A stretch of 64,000 bases of DNA from Aliivibrio wodanis (GCA_000953695.1 LN554847.1:1243801-1307800); one strand, 5' to 3'; positions 36,182 to 45,499 are shown, numbered from the stretch's first letter. The notes: a model not told the origin generated them from the sequence alone. Program-made: numbers and translations.

Positions 36182-37303
36182 TTATTCTCTGGATAACAAG
36201 ATGGTTCCTGCCAATAAAGACATTGCTATTAGCACTAATCCTAAATCCCCGACGACACCAGCAAGACCCAATCCACTGCCAATTAAGCAATAATACAACA
36301 ACCCTAGTATTGCTCCAGCAGTTCCTACTTGGTGTTTATAATTAACGAGTGCCGTGCTAAATATATTAGGAATAGCCATACCAAACCCAGCAACCACACT
36401 TGCCATTCCGAGTAAAAACCAAAGACTATCTTGATACAAATACACCTGAATCGAACCTATCATGCTAAATACAACAGCCATCTGAATTAACCGTTGCGAG
36501 CTCCACTCTTTTTCTAACAGTCGTTTATTTAATGTACTACCAAAAATAGAAGCCACAGCTAGGACCACACCACTGTAACCAAATTCCATCGAACTTAATC
36601 CAAGCTGACTAAACATAAATGGCGCTAAAGAGTAATAGCTAAACATCATGATATTAAAGCAAGCAACCAAAATCGCACTCTTCCAAATAGCACCATCTTT
36701 AAGCATTGCCTTAAAGACACTCATAAAACTAATCGTTTGAAGCTGACTAGGTTTTGTTTCTTGCAATGACACTGTAGACACAACTAAAAGCATAATAGCC
36801 ATAACAAATAACAAGCTAAATACAATCAAATGCCCGAAATACTCAGCAATAAATCCCCCCAGCATTAAACCCACAACAGGGCTAATAGATACCGCAATAA
36901 CCGCTACTGAAAATACTTTGCCTAACTCTTTACCTTCATAGCTATCACGTAATATTGTCTGACCGATAACAGAACCAACTGCGGCACCAAAAGCGGAAAT
37001 AATACGTGCGATTAACACCATATTAAAATCAACGGCAATAATGGCCAATAGGCAACCAATAGCATAAATCAGTAAACCACATAGCATCGCTTTTCGGCGT
37101 CCAATGACATCAGCGATGCGACCCCAGAAAACAACACCTACAGCAAAGGCCATAAAATAGATAGATAAGGTTTGACTGGCGCTTGCCATTGATATGCCAA
37201 AATAATCAACGAGGTGAGGTAATACTGGGCTGTAAATAGTTTCAACAACTTGAGGGAACATCAATAGCATGATGAGTAATCCCATGTGAGGTTTTTTATT
37301 CAT
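36182..37303 (-). CDS. MFS multidrug transporter (Bcr/CflA type)
   Basis: A 12-helix transporter of 373 residues. I placed the start at 37303 (MNKKPHMGLLIMLL), after a GAAGAAAAG purine run, rather than 19 codons further upstream, since the extra residues do not fit a helix. The segments YSPVLPHLVDYFGIS and GRIADVIGRRKAML are typical of Bcr/CflA and EmrD drug-proton antiporters. It is divergent from an AraC regulator 99 bp away, a pairing like NimR-NimT in E. coli, so it is likely an inducible exporter. Substrate unknown. Confidence 0.85.
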   Translation of the reverse strand: MNKKPHMGLLIMLLMFPQVVETIYSPVLPHLVDYFGISMASASQTLSIYFMAFAVGVVFWGRIADVIGRRKAMLCGLLIYAIGCLLAIIAVDFNMVLIARIISAFGAAVGSVIGQTILRDSYEGKELGKVFSVAVIAVSISPVVGLMLGGFIAEYFGHLIVFSLLFVMAIMLLVVSTVSLQETKPSQLQTISFMSVFKAMLKDGAIWKSAILVACFNIMMFSYYSLAPFMFSQLGLSSMEFGYSGVVLAVASIFGSTLNKRLLEKEWSSQRLIQMAVVFSMIGSIQVYLYQDSLWFLLGMASVVAGFGMAIPNIFSTALVNYKHQVGTAGAILGLLYYCLIGSGLGLAGVVGDLGLVLIAMSLLAGTILLSRE

Positions 37304-37402
37304 ATTCTTTTCTTCTAAAATTGGAATAGAAAGAAGTATATGGAATTGATTTGTGTTCAAATATCAACAGTAGAACAATAAACATCAAAATAAGGACAAG
37401 CT

Positions 37403-38164
37403 ATGTTAATCGATGGAAAAACACCATTTAATGTCGATAACACCCTCTATCCTTTTGTGGGGATTGCAGCAGAAGTCGGTAAACATGATTCAGGCATGCA
37501 TAAGCATAATCGAGCTCAACTGTTATTTGCTCCGCACGGATGCATGAGTATAACTCTGGATGGCTCACACTGTGTACTTCCACCAACCAAAGCCGCATGG
37601 ATCCCAGCAGGCGTGAAACACTGCGCTGTCATGAGAAATGTTGTCGCTTATCGATCGCTCTATTTTGATCCCTCAATTATTGATAACTTACCTAGCGAAC
37701 TCGCCATCTTTAACGTTACCCCCTTATTGAAAGAACTTATTGAACGAATGGCCTTTTGGGAGTGGGATAAACCAAGCAATGAACAAACCAATACTCTGGC
37801 TTTATGTTGTGAGGAATTACTTCATGCTGAAAGATACGATCTCACCCTTCCTTTACCTACGGACAAACGACTCACTGCATGGTTAAATAAAATAACCACA
37901 AAGTCGATCCTTCCACAGCCATTAAATGAAATGTCGATTCAAATTGGGGCCAGTAGCAAAACCATCTCACGTTTATTCATAAAAGAAACAGGGATGCCTT
38001 ATCAAGCGTGGCGACAACAATGGCGCTTACTTACCGCTATTGAACGTCTTGCTGAAAATAAAAGCGTCTCAGAAGTTGCTCATTCATTAGAATTCTCTAG
38101 TGACAGCGCATTTATTCACTTTTTCAAACAACACACAGGTGAGACACCAGCACGATTTATGTAA
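37403..38164 (+). CDS. AraC family transcriptional regulator
   Basis: A 253-residue regulator with an N-terminal cupin (HKHNRAQLLFAPHGCMSI, then WIPAGVKHCAVM) and a C-terminal double helix-turn-helix (EMSIQIGASSKTISRLFIKE, then SVSEVAHSLEFSSDSAFIHF). A ribosome binding site AAGGA lies 8 bases before the ATG. The form is that of NimR-like regulators, which sense small molecules and control adjacent efflux genes. It is divergent from the MFS gene, its probable target. Confidence 0.87.
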   Translation: MLIDGKTPFNVDNTLYPFVGIAAEVGKHDSGMHKHNRAQLLFAPHGCMSITLDGSHCVLPPTKAAWIPAGVKHCAVMRNVVAYRSLYFDPSIIDNLPSELAIFNVTPLLKELIERMAFWEWDKPSNEQTNTLALCCEELLHAERYDLTLPLPTDKRLTAWLNKITTKSILPQPLNEMSIQIGASSKTISRLFIKETGMPYQAWRQQWRLLTAIERLAENKSVSEVAHSLEFSSDSAFIHFFKQHTGETPARFM

Positions 38165-38187
38165 GTACTCTTCTACTACTAACTGTC

Positions 38188-38399
38188 TATATTTCCAAAA
38201 TAGAAATAAGTATTCTTGTTAATTTCACTTTGAAAGAATTATAATTAATATATATTACGACATACGGCAATAAGGGTTATACCTTACTGTCAGCGAAGCT
38301 CCCGTGATGAAATCCCCCCAGGTTACAACGGGGGCTTCGTACCTTTATTATATTTCTAAAAGTGAAATAAGTAGTTCGTATACTTTCACTAAAAGAAAT
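38188..38399. repeat. imperfect 50-bp direct repeat flanking a GC-rich hairpin, upstream of yjjI
   Basis: The stretch 38188-38239 (TATTTCCAAAATAGAAATAA at its start) recurs, roughly three quarters identical, at 38347-38399 (TATTTCTAAAAGTGAAATAA). Between them is a hairpin with a 12-bp stem, arms 38294-38305 (CGAAGCTCCCGT) and 38328-38339 (ACGGGGGCTTCG), loop of 22 nt containing CCCCCC. The GC-rich hairpin stands out from AT-rich surroundings and is not followed by a clean T-run. It may be a small mobile or regulatory element; no known family recognised. Confidence 0.5.
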
Positions 38400-38447
38400 C
38401 AGACAATTCCATTAGAATAAACCCATACTAATAAAAAGGGTTTTATC

Positions 38448-39974
38448 ATGAGTCAAGAACGTTTCTATAGCATCATTACCGATGCAAACCTTTCTCCAAA
38501 ACAGAAATCACAATATTTAGCCTTAGAAGCTGAGGCGAGCTTGCCTTATATGGAGATTGACTCTGATACTCAACAAGCACTGGATGATGGCATCCTATGT
38601 GATATGTTTGAGGGCCACGCCCCTTTTAAACCTCGTTATGTATTACCTGATTACGCAAAGTTTTTATCTCAAGGTTCAAAATACCTAGAGCTATCTGCGG
38701 CCGAAGATTTTGATGATGCATTAAATTTACTCACTATAATTTATCATCATGTCCCTTCTGTTACTTCTATCCCTGTTTATCTTGGCCAACTTGATACTGT
38801 GCTTATGCCTTTTGTTGGTACCCTTAATGATGAAGAAATTTACCAAAAAATAAAACGTTTTTGGATAATGCTTGATCGCACGCTACCTGATGCCTTCATG
38901 CACGTAAACATTGGCCCAACAGATAATATTATTTGTCGTACTATTTTGCGTGTTGATGCTGAATTAAAGCAAATTGCCCCTAACTTAACCTTTATGTACG
39001 ATGCTGAGATCACACCAGATGATCTGCTTCGTCAAGCGGCTGCAAATATTTGTGAGTGCAGTAAACCTCACATTGCAAATTACCCAATACACGCAAAAGC
39101 GTACAATAACACCGGCTTTGGCATCGTCAGTTGCTACAACTCGCTACCGTTAGCAGGTGGCTCTAACACACTTGTCCGTATGAACTTAAAAGAAGTGGCT
39201 AAAAAAGCCCAAAATAAAGCGGACTTTGTTGATAACGTACTGCCTAATTACTGCAACGTTATGTTTGGCTTAATTAATACAAGAAGTTCATTCTTGCATG
39301 AAAAATCAAATTTCTTTGAAGGTTTTCTAACCAAAGAAGGATTAATTAGTGAAGACCGATTCGCACCAATGTTTGGCATTTACGGCATGGCTGAAGCCGT
39401 CGATATTCTTATGGAAAAAGAAGGCATTGCAGCAAAATACGGTCATGATGAAATGGCAAACCAATTAGGCCACGCTATTTCAAAACAACTCTCAGAGATC
39501 GTTGATACAACCGAGGTAAAACACGGCTATCACGGAAAAGCACTGCTTCATGCACAAGGTGGCATTAGCTTAGATCTTGATGTTACTCCAGGTGTTCGCA
39601 TCCCTTACGGCACAGAACCAGATCCTGTCTCTTATGTGCAAGCCACTGCTGAGCACCACCAATATTACACCTCTGGTGTCAGTGATATTTTGACCATTGA
39701 TGAAACGGTTAAATCTAATCCTGAGGCGATGTTTAACTTAGCAAAAGGCGCACTGCAATTAGGCTATCGTGAGTTTACCGCCAATGTTGCTTCTAACGAT
39801 TTAGTTCGCATTACAGGTTACATGGTAAAACTGTCTGATATCGCTAAGTACGATGCTGAAGGTTCTCGAACTAATACTACGTTTTTAGGAGCAGAAGCGG
39901 CGAAAAACACGGAAGTATTGAACCGTACACCTCGTGTTGTAGCACTAGAAATGACACCTGCGTACGCAGAATAA
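38448..39974 (+). CDS. yjjI: glycyl radical enzyme YjjI
   Basis: A 508-residue protein of the YjjI family of glycyl radical enzymes. The C-terminus has the radical site in RITGYMVKLSDI (G457). A central FGIVSCYNSLPLAGGS segment carries the probable catalytic cysteine of the family. The next gene, 12 bp downstream, encodes its activase YjjW. Function is anaerobic and the reaction is not established; a link to nucleoside or deoxyribose breakdown has been suggested in E. coli. A 6-bp hairpin AAACCC/GGGTTT covers the AGGG ribosome binding site just before the ATG. Confidence 0.88.
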   Translation: MSQERFYSIITDANLSPKQKSQYLALEAEASLPYMEIDSDTQQALDDGILCDMFEGHAPFKPRYVLPDYAKFLSQGSKYLELSAAEDFDDALNLLTIIYHHVPSVTSIPVYLGQLDTVLMPFVGTLNDEEIYQKIKRFWIMLDRTLPDAFMHVNIGPTDNIICRTILRVDAELKQIAPNLTFMYDAEITPDDLLRQAAANICECSKPHIANYPIHAKAYNNTGFGIVSCYNSLPLAGGSNTLVRMNLKEVAKKAQNKADFVDNVLPNYCNVMFGLINTRSSFLHEKSNFFEGFLTKEGLISEDRFAPMFGIYGMAEAVDILMEKEGIAAKYGHDEMANQLGHAISKQLSEIVDTTEVKHGYHGKALLHAQGGISLDLDVTPGVRIPYGTEPDPVSYVQATAEHHQYYTSGVSDILTIDETVKSNPEAMFNLAKGALQLGYREFTANVASNDLVRITGYMVKLSDIAKYDAEGSRTNTTFLGAEAAKNTEVLNRTPRVVALEMTPAYAE

Positions 39975-39986
39975 GAAATCATTACT

Positions 39987-40898
39987 ATGGTTAACGCTGA
40001 TCTTTTTTCTGGCGATAACATCAACGACAACAAAACAGGATTGGTCAGTAAAATACTGACCTTTTCTTGTGTTGATGGCCCAGGAAACCGCCTTGTGATC
40101 TTCTTACAAGGCTGTAATTACGATTGTATAACTTGTCATAACCCTCATACCATTAATCACTGTGATCATTGTGGTAATTGCGTAGAGCCATGCCCAACAG
40201 ATGCATTAACCTTTGATGATTCACCAAACAAGAAAGTTATATGGGATGAAGCGCTGTGTACTCAATGTGATAAATGCATTGATGTCTGCCCAAGTAAATC
40301 AAACCCAAAAATAACAACGTATACGGTAGGAAAGCTAATTGAATTCACCAAAAAACACGCGCCATTTTTAAGTGGTGTTACGATTTCTGGTGGTGAAGCG
40401 ACCCTACAATTACCCTTCATTATTGAATACTTTAAAGCCATCAAATCAGAAAAATCATTAGGCCACCTTACCTGTTTCATAGACAGCAATGGCAGCCTGT
40501 CTGAGCAGGGCTGGAATAAAGTTCTACCCTATTTAGATGGGGCTATGATTGACTTAAAAACATGGCAGAATGACACGCATCTATGGTTAGTCGGTCGAGA
40601 AAACCATCGCGTATTACACTCTATCAATCTATTAGCTAAGCACGATAAGTTACACGAAGTTCGACTGTTGTACATTCCAAATAAAACCGATTTATTGTGC
40701 GAAATAGATGCAGTTAGTGAGTATTTAAAGACATTATCCGAAAATATTACTATCCGTTTAAATGCATTCCAACATCATGGCGTGATTGGTGAAGCGTTAG
40801 GGTGGGATAAATGCAGTAAAGCACAAATGGAAGAATTTGAAGCCAAGTTAGTGATGAGATTAGGGCGATCAGTGATCACCCCATCGATTTATACTTAA
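39987..40898 (+). CDS. yjjW: radical SAM glycyl-radical enzyme activase YjjW
   Basis: A 303-residue activase. The radical SAM cluster is CNYDCITC (C43, C47, C50), followed by a ferredoxin-like insert with two cysteine clusters, CDHCGNCVEPCP and CTQCDKCIDVCP, typical of this group, and GVTISGGEATLQ in the SAM-binding region. It makes the glycyl radical on YjjI. The two genes form an operon; loss of oxygen is needed for both, so expression is probably FNR-dependent, although I see no clear FNR site. Confidence 0.88.
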   Translation: MVNADLFSGDNINDNKTGLVSKILTFSCVDGPGNRLVIFLQGCNYDCITCHNPHTINHCDHCGNCVEPCPTDALTFDDSPNKKVIWDEALCTQCDKCIDVCPSKSNPKITTYTVGKLIEFTKKHAPFLSGVTISGGEATLQLPFIIEYFKAIKSEKSLGHLTCFIDSNGSLSEQGWNKVLPYLDGAMIDLKTWQNDTHLWLVGRENHRVLHSINLLAKHDKLHEVRLLYIPNKTDLLCEIDAVSEYLKTLSENITIRLNAFQHHGVIGEALGWDKCSKAQMEEFEAKLVMRLGRSVITPSIYT

Positions 40899-40910
40899 TG
40901 CTTTAATGCT

Positions 40911-40938
40911 TTGGTTATTGGTTATTGGTTATTGGTTA
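40911..40938. repeat. short tandem repeat, four copies of TTGGTTA
   Basis: Four exact 7-bp copies lie between the convergent yjjW and methyltransferase genes. The last copy contains the stop codon of the methyltransferase gene. It is a likely slippage-prone site; a change in copy number would not alter the protein. Confidence 0.9.
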
Positions 40939-41700
40939 TTTAGAAAATACCGCAGTCAAATAGCGATTATTTAAACCTTTAGTAAGGATCGAGTGCACTC
41001 TATAAAACAGTGCGCTCGGTTTTTTAATGTAGTGTTTAATGATATTGCGACCAACACCTTGTGAGCGGTTTTCTTTAGATTCTTTTTTCGAAAACAATCC
41101 TTTAAATTCCCAATATTGTATCTGCTCAAACGTTTCACCCGCTTGATAATTTGAAGCTGAAAACAGACGATAAAAAGATGCCACTGTAAAATCATGCAAA
41201 TGGTGAGGATTCCCATCAACCGTTGGCGTGGTCGGAACCGACGCAATCATAGCCCCTTGTTCATTCAACTGAGTTAATAAGTGCGTTACCATTTTTTGAG
41301 GCTCAGGCACATGCTCTATGGTTTCTAAGCTAATGATCGTATCAAAGTGCTGAAAGCCGCCCTCTTTGTTAGCTAATTGAAAATCCATACCATTACCGCA
41401 TTCGTAACGTAAGTTATCCGCTTGATAATGCTCTCTGGCATAGTTAACCGCTATTGGATCAACATCAACACCAACAAATTGTTTATCAGGATGAGCTTCT
41501 GCCATTAATGCAGTGCCATAACCACAGCCACAAGCAATATCTAAAATAGAACTGCCACGTAACTGTTCAGAGGCAAATTGATAGCGTTCTAAATGGATTT
41601 CCAACACATCTTGATGACCTTTATCATCTTGGTTCAGCTGTTTTGGGTAAATACGTTCTAAAGAGTGTTCTGCGGTGATCTGTTCTTGTGGTAAATCCAT
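40936..41700 (-). CDS. class I SAM-dependent methyltransferase
   Basis: A 254-residue methyltransferase of the UbiE/Methyltransf_11-like kind. SAM-binding motif I is ILDIACGCGYGTALMAEA, motif II VGVDVDPIAV, and motif IV is IISLETIEHVPEPQKMV. The C-terminal 60 residues are basic. Substrate unknown; the closest guess is a small molecule or a polysaccharide-linked methyltransferase. Single-gene unit between yjjW and a LysR gene. Confidence 0.82.
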   Translation of the reverse strand: MDLPQEQITAEHSLERIYPKQLNQDDKGHQDVLEIHLERYQFASEQLRGSSILDIACGCGYGTALMAEAHPDKQFVGVDVDPIAVNYAREHYQADNLRYECGNGMDFQLANKEGGFQHFDTIISLETIEHVPEPQKMVTHLLTQLNEQGAMIASVPTTPTVDGNPHHLHDFTVASFYRLFSASNYQAGETFEQIQYWEFKGLFSKKESKENRSQGVGRNIIKHYIKKPSALFYRVHSILTKGLNNRYLTAVFSK

Positions 41701-41800
41701 TTTACTGCCTTGATAAACAATTGGTTATAAAGCATCCAAATTAAATGTGATGCTGATATTTCTTCAAAAATAGTAACATTAATTACCTAAGCAGCATGTC

Positions 41801-42712
41801 TTATTTTTCCTTAATGCGATCACATAGCCAGCTTACGGCCTGATCATTGATACTTAATTTATTATAAACCATGCTATACACCACCTGCCCATAATCAAAT
41901 GGCATCGGTTTTATCACTAACCCCTTCGCCTGACTTGCCATTTCTGCCCATTTTTTAGAGCTCGTAAATAAAAATTCAGTGTGATGACACAAGGTTGCTG
42001 CACTGCCAAAATCAGCCACAGAAATAGCGACGTCCCTTGGTTGGTATTGCTGAGCTAGACACTGCTCAAAATAAGGGACATTTAATTCCTTATCAAAAAT
42101 ACCAATATGTTTATAAGCTAGATAATCCTCAACCGTTAACTCCTTATCAACTAAGGGATGGTCGGCACTCATAAGACAAATCATTTCATCTTCGATCACC
42201 GTTTCCCAAACCAACTGCTTTTCAGTTGTTGGCGGCTGACTTCTATCATGTGGCAGTAAAATCACGTCAACTTGGCCATTTAATAAGGCATCAAACCCCA
42301 ACTGCTCTTTTGAGTGGATGTCGATATGAGAATTAGGCGCTTGAGTCGAAAGAATATCACTAATAATTGGGGCAAATATCTCAAAAGTACTTTCTCGCAT
42401 TGAGAGTGAGTACTTACCAGAGAAGTCTTTAGGTTTAAACGTAGACTGATTCAGTAACCCATTCATATTATTTAAAATTTGATGCAATACGGGTCCAATT
42501 TTTAACGCATAAGAGGTTGGAATTAATTTCGTACCTTCACGATAAAACAGCTCATCATCCAATAATTGTCGTAATTGAGATAAGGTTTTACTCACACTTG
42601 ATGGGCTCATGCATAATATCTCAGCACTTTGCGTTACGCTGTGTGTAGAGAGCATGACATGCAACGCAGTAAGATGCTTGAAGCTAATGCGAGAGAGTTG
42701 AATAAGATCCAT
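41801..42712 (-). CDS. LysR family transcriptional regulator
   Basis: A 303-residue regulator with a winged helix (SFKHLTALHVMLSTHSVTQS, then SPSSVSKTLSQLRQLLDDEL and FYREGTKLIPT) and a LysR-type effector domain. It resembles the NodD/LeuO-like subgroup. No divergent partner: the nearest gene upstream is the manganese exporter at 43023, which is controlled by a riboswitch. Target and co-inducer unknown. Confidence 0.83.
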   Translation of the reverse strand: MDLIQLSRISFKHLTALHVMLSTHSVTQSAEILCMSPSSVSKTLSQLRQLLDDELFYREGTKLIPTSYALKIGPVLHQILNNMNGLLNQSTFKPKDFSGKYSLSMRESTFEIFAPIISDILSTQAPNSHIDIHSKEQLGFDALLNGQVDVILLPHDRSQPPTTEKQLVWETVIEDEMICLMSADHPLVDKELTVEDYLAYKHIGIFDKELNVPYFEQCLAQQYQPRDVAISVADFGSAATLCHHTEFLFTSSKKWAEMASQAKGLVIKPMPFDYGQVVYSMVYNKLSINDQAVSWLCDRIKEK

Positions 42713-42799
42713 TATTGCCCATCGAGTAAAAAGTTAAACCTAGAAACATTATAAAACACTTTGCAGTTGAAATAAGAAATAACATCCTTTAATATCCAC

Positions 42800-43010
42800 C
42801 GCCTTACTCTTTGGGGAGTAGCCCGCTTTCTTGTTTTATCTAAATATAGAGAAACCTGAAAGTTCGTATATCAACATAATTGATGCAAAATCATCATGGT
42901 ATACGAGACAAGTATGAGCAACTTGTTCGGCAAGACCTTAGATTAACATCACGAACCATTGGGTGGGCGTGAGGTTTTTCTATGGATCTTATAATTATAA
43001 TCCCGCCCAA
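42800..43010 (+). promoter_or_regulatory. yybP-ykoY manganese riboswitch
   Basis: The strongly conserved core CTTTGGGGAGTAGCC lies at 42809-42823, as in the E. coli mntP and alx leaders, and the second conserved strand appears as ACGAACCATTGGGTGGGC (42951-42968). Between are the variable helices. Just after the aptamer TTGGGTGGG (42959-42967) can pair with CCCGCCCAA (43002-43010, one G-U pair), directly before the start codon, giving a plausible expression switch. The downstream gene encodes an MneA-type manganese exporter, so Mn2+ should turn expression on. Confidence 0.8.
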
Positions 43011-43022
43011 GTGAGTAATGTC

Positions 43023-43580
43023 GTGAGTGTACTAGCAATATCCATAACCACCGTCGCACTAGCTGAAATCGGTGATAAAACCCAACTTCTCTCTTTGCTG
43101 CTTGCCAGTAGATACCGAAAACCAATCCCTATTATTGCCGCGATCTTTTTTGCGACTATTTTAAATCATGCTTTAGCTGCATATTTAGGCGTGGTTGTCG
43201 CTGATTTCTTAACCCCTAAAACCTTAAAGTGGGCCCTCATTGTTAGTTTTGTAGCGATGGCTGCTTGGGTCTTAATTCCTGATAAACTGGATGATGACGA
43301 AAAAATATCAAGCAGAGGCCCTTTTGTTGCTAGCTTCATTGCCTTTTTCATTGCTGAAATTGGTGATAAAACTCAAATCGCAACGTCGATCTTAGGTGCC
43401 CAAAATGCCGATGCTTTACATTGGGTTATTCTAGGGACAACGGTAGGTATGTTACTGGCAAACGTTCCAGTCGTATTGATTGGTAAATTCTCTGCCGATA
43501 AACTGCCGCTAACCTTAATTCATCGTATAACTGCGGTCATCTTCTTAGGATTAGCTGTTGGCACTTTCTTCGGAATGTAA
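43023..43580 (+). CDS. mneA: manganese exporter of the TMEM165/GDT1 (UPF0016) family, MneA-like
   Basis: A protein of 185 residues with six membrane helices in two homologous halves, each carrying the family motif: AEIGDKTQLL (E15) and AEIGDKTQIA (E112). In V. cholerae the member MneA exports manganese. I chose the GTG at 43023 (MSVLAISITT); a GTG at 43011 is also possible. The longer frame from 42963 lies inside the riboswitch and cannot be the true start. The manganese riboswitch immediately upstream strongly supports the role. A shared terminator separates it from the convergent symporter. Confidence 0.85.
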   Translation: MSVLAISITTVALAEIGDKTQLLSLLLASRYRKPIPIIAAIFFATILNHALAAYLGVVVADFLTPKTLKWALIVSFVAMAAWVLIPDKLDDDEKISSRGPFVASFIAFFIAEIGDKTQIATSILGAQNADALHWVILGTTVGMLLANVPVVLIGKFSADKLPLTLIHRITAVIFLGLAVGTFFGM

Positions 43581-43609
43581 CAATTACATAATCTAGGTAA
43601 GCCATAAAT

Positions 43610-43646
43610 AAAAAACCAACCGCATGTAATGTGCGATTGGTTTTTT
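43610..43646. terminator. bidirectional terminator between mneA and symporter 1
   Basis: AAAAAACCAA (43610-43619) pairs with TTGGTTTTTT (43637-43646), with an inner CGCA/TGCG stem. A related hairpin lies at the 3' end of the second symporter (45817-45849), so the duplicated unit includes its terminator. Confidence 0.8.
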
Positions 43647-43665
43647 GTTTAATTAAAAAGAATAA

Positions 43666-45426
43666 TTATTCTGCAACTACTGGTTGCTCCAACTTGTCAT
43701 CTACCGCTTTAACCAGCAATAGACCAACACCAAAGACGATTAAACCACAGAACACAAACACCATTCGTCCCCATAATGGGTTTGGTAATGTAAACATTGC
43801 CATTACACCAATACCAGCAACAGCGATTAATGAACCAAGCATACGGCGTTGTTTATTATCTAATATCTTCTGCTCTGTACTCTCAGAAACCAGTGGTGTC
43901 GCTAGGTTTTCAAAAAACTTATCGACGTCTTTTTCTCTATGAGCCGCTAACGGTTTATAGAATAACGTTGATAACAAGAAGAACCCGCCAGTAAACACCA
44001 TATGAGCAATGAGGCCGACTGCAACTTTTAAATCAGCCCATTCACGACTTGTTAATTCATTTAATCCAAATGCGTTTTGGACCATATCCGCTGTAATGAC
44101 AAAACCAACGAAGTAAGAGACAATACCACCAACGACTAATGTTCCCCATCCTGCCCAATCAGGGGTTCTTCGAATAAAGAAGCCAAGGAAAGCAGGAATA
44201 GTCATTGGGAAACCAATTAACGCGCCTACATACATCATGGTATCAAACAAACTCAGTTCTTTTAGTGAGTTAATAAATAACGCAACCAGAATAATAACCA
44301 AGCCAAATACTGTTGATGATATTTTTGAAACTAATACCAATTCTTTCTCAGAAGCTTGAGGTCGAAGAATGATTTCATAAAAGTTTTTAACAAAAATACC
44401 AGAGTTACGGTTAAGGCCTGAATCCATTGAAGACATCGTTGCCGCAAACATTGCTGCAATAAGTAACCCAACCATACCAACCGGCATATATTTTTCAACA
44501 AAGTAAAGATATGCAAAATCAGCCGCTTTACTTCCTGCCTCTGAATAGTGAGCAGCAAGATCAACACCCTGACCGGCAAGAAACCAGCTAGGCATGAACC
44601 AAATAACCGGTCCAATAGACATTAGGATACAAGCAAGTAACGCCGCTTTACGAGCATTGTTAGAATCTTTAGCAGCAAGATAACGGTACGAATTCAACAT
44701 GTTATTGTTGATACTGAACTGTTTCAAGAAAATAAATACAGCCCAAATACCAAAAATACTCAGATAATTTAAGTTACCACCAGTAATAAACGAGTCTGTT
44801 GGGAAGTTTTCAATAATATTTGTTACGCCTCCACCATGGTAAACCGCAACAACCGCACAAGTCACAGTTACAGCCATGATAATAACCATCTGCATAAAGT
44901 CAGAGGCAATAACAGCCCATGATCCACCTGTAACCGACATAACCAATACAACTAACCCTGTTAGGATAATTGTTGTCGTCATATCGAAACCAAAAATTCC
45001 AGATGCAATAATTGCAAGTCCATTCAACCATATTCCAGCCGAGATCAGGCTGTTTGGCATACCAGACCAAGTAAATACTTGCTCATTCACTTTACCAAAA
45101 CGCATACGAATTGCCTCAATGACCGTCACAACACGAAGTTGGCGGAATTTAGGCGCAAAGTATAAGTAATTCATCAAATAACCAAATGCATTAGCAATAA
45201 AAATAATTGCTACCGCAAAACCATCAGTAAACGCTTTACCTGCTGCACCAGTAAATGTCCAAGCACTAAACTGCGTCATAAATGCAGTTGCACCAACCAT
45301 CCACCACAGCATATTACCGCCCCCGCGAAAGTAATCACTCGTTGTACTTGTAAATTTTCTAAACATCCAACCTATTGCAATTAAGAATAAGAAATAGACA
45401 CCTACGATAAGAGTATTAAGTTCCAT
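43666..45426 (-). CDS. sodium/solute symporter (SSS family), ToaA-like
   Basis: A 586-residue SSS-family transporter with about 14 membrane helices. Typical regions are YFRGGGNMLWWMVGATAFMT, WSGMPNSLISAGIWLNG and FAATMSSMDSGLNRNSGIFV, the last near the sodium site. In Vibrio splendidus the related ToaA/B/C carriers import alginate oligomers or the monomer DEH; placement beside lyases and KdgM suggests the same here. It is the intact member of a tandem pair. Upstream are a candidate GntR operator (63 bp from the start) and a CRP-like site (126 bp). Confidence 0.85.
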   Translation of the reverse strand: MELNTLIVGVYFLFLIAIGWMFRKFTSTTSDYFRGGGNMLWWMVGATAFMTQFSAWTFTGAAGKAFTDGFAVAIIFIANAFGYLMNYLYFAPKFRQLRVVTVIEAIRMRFGKVNEQVFTWSGMPNSLISAGIWLNGLAIIASGIFGFDMTTTIILTGLVVLVMSVTGGSWAVIASDFMQMVIIMAVTVTCAVVAVYHGGGVTNIIENFPTDSFITGGNLNYLSIFGIWAVFIFLKQFSINNNMLNSYRYLAAKDSNNARKAALLACILMSIGPVIWFMPSWFLAGQGVDLAAHYSEAGSKAADFAYLYFVEKYMPVGMVGLLIAAMFAATMSSMDSGLNRNSGIFVKNFYEIILRPQASEKELVLVSKISSTVFGLVIILVALFINSLKELSLFDTMMYVGALIGFPMTIPAFLGFFIRRTPDWAGWGTLVVGGIVSYFVGFVITADMVQNAFGLNELTSREWADLKVAVGLIAHMVFTGGFFLLSTLFYKPLAAHREKDVDKFFENLATPLVSESTEQKILDNKQRRMLGSLIAVAGIGVMAMFTLPNPLWGRMVFVFCGLIVFGVGLLLVKAVDDKLEQPVVAE

Positions 45427-45488
45427 CTTTTTGACCTTTTTGTAATTATGTTTTTATTGAAGCTGATTATAGATAGCAACAAAAACAT

Positions 45489-45499
45489 TTGTACTACAA
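45489..45499. promoter_or_regulatory. candidate GntR operator, symporter 1
   Basis: TTGTACTACAA, a perfect palindrome around its central base, 63 bp upstream of the symporter 1 start. The same motif (TTGTAGTACAA) lies at exactly the same distance from symporter 2. Confidence 0.6.

Noticed and set aside
42963-43022. Longer N-terminus for the manganese exporter
   Set aside because: The added codons lie inside the conserved riboswitch and expression platform; the family starts at about 43023.
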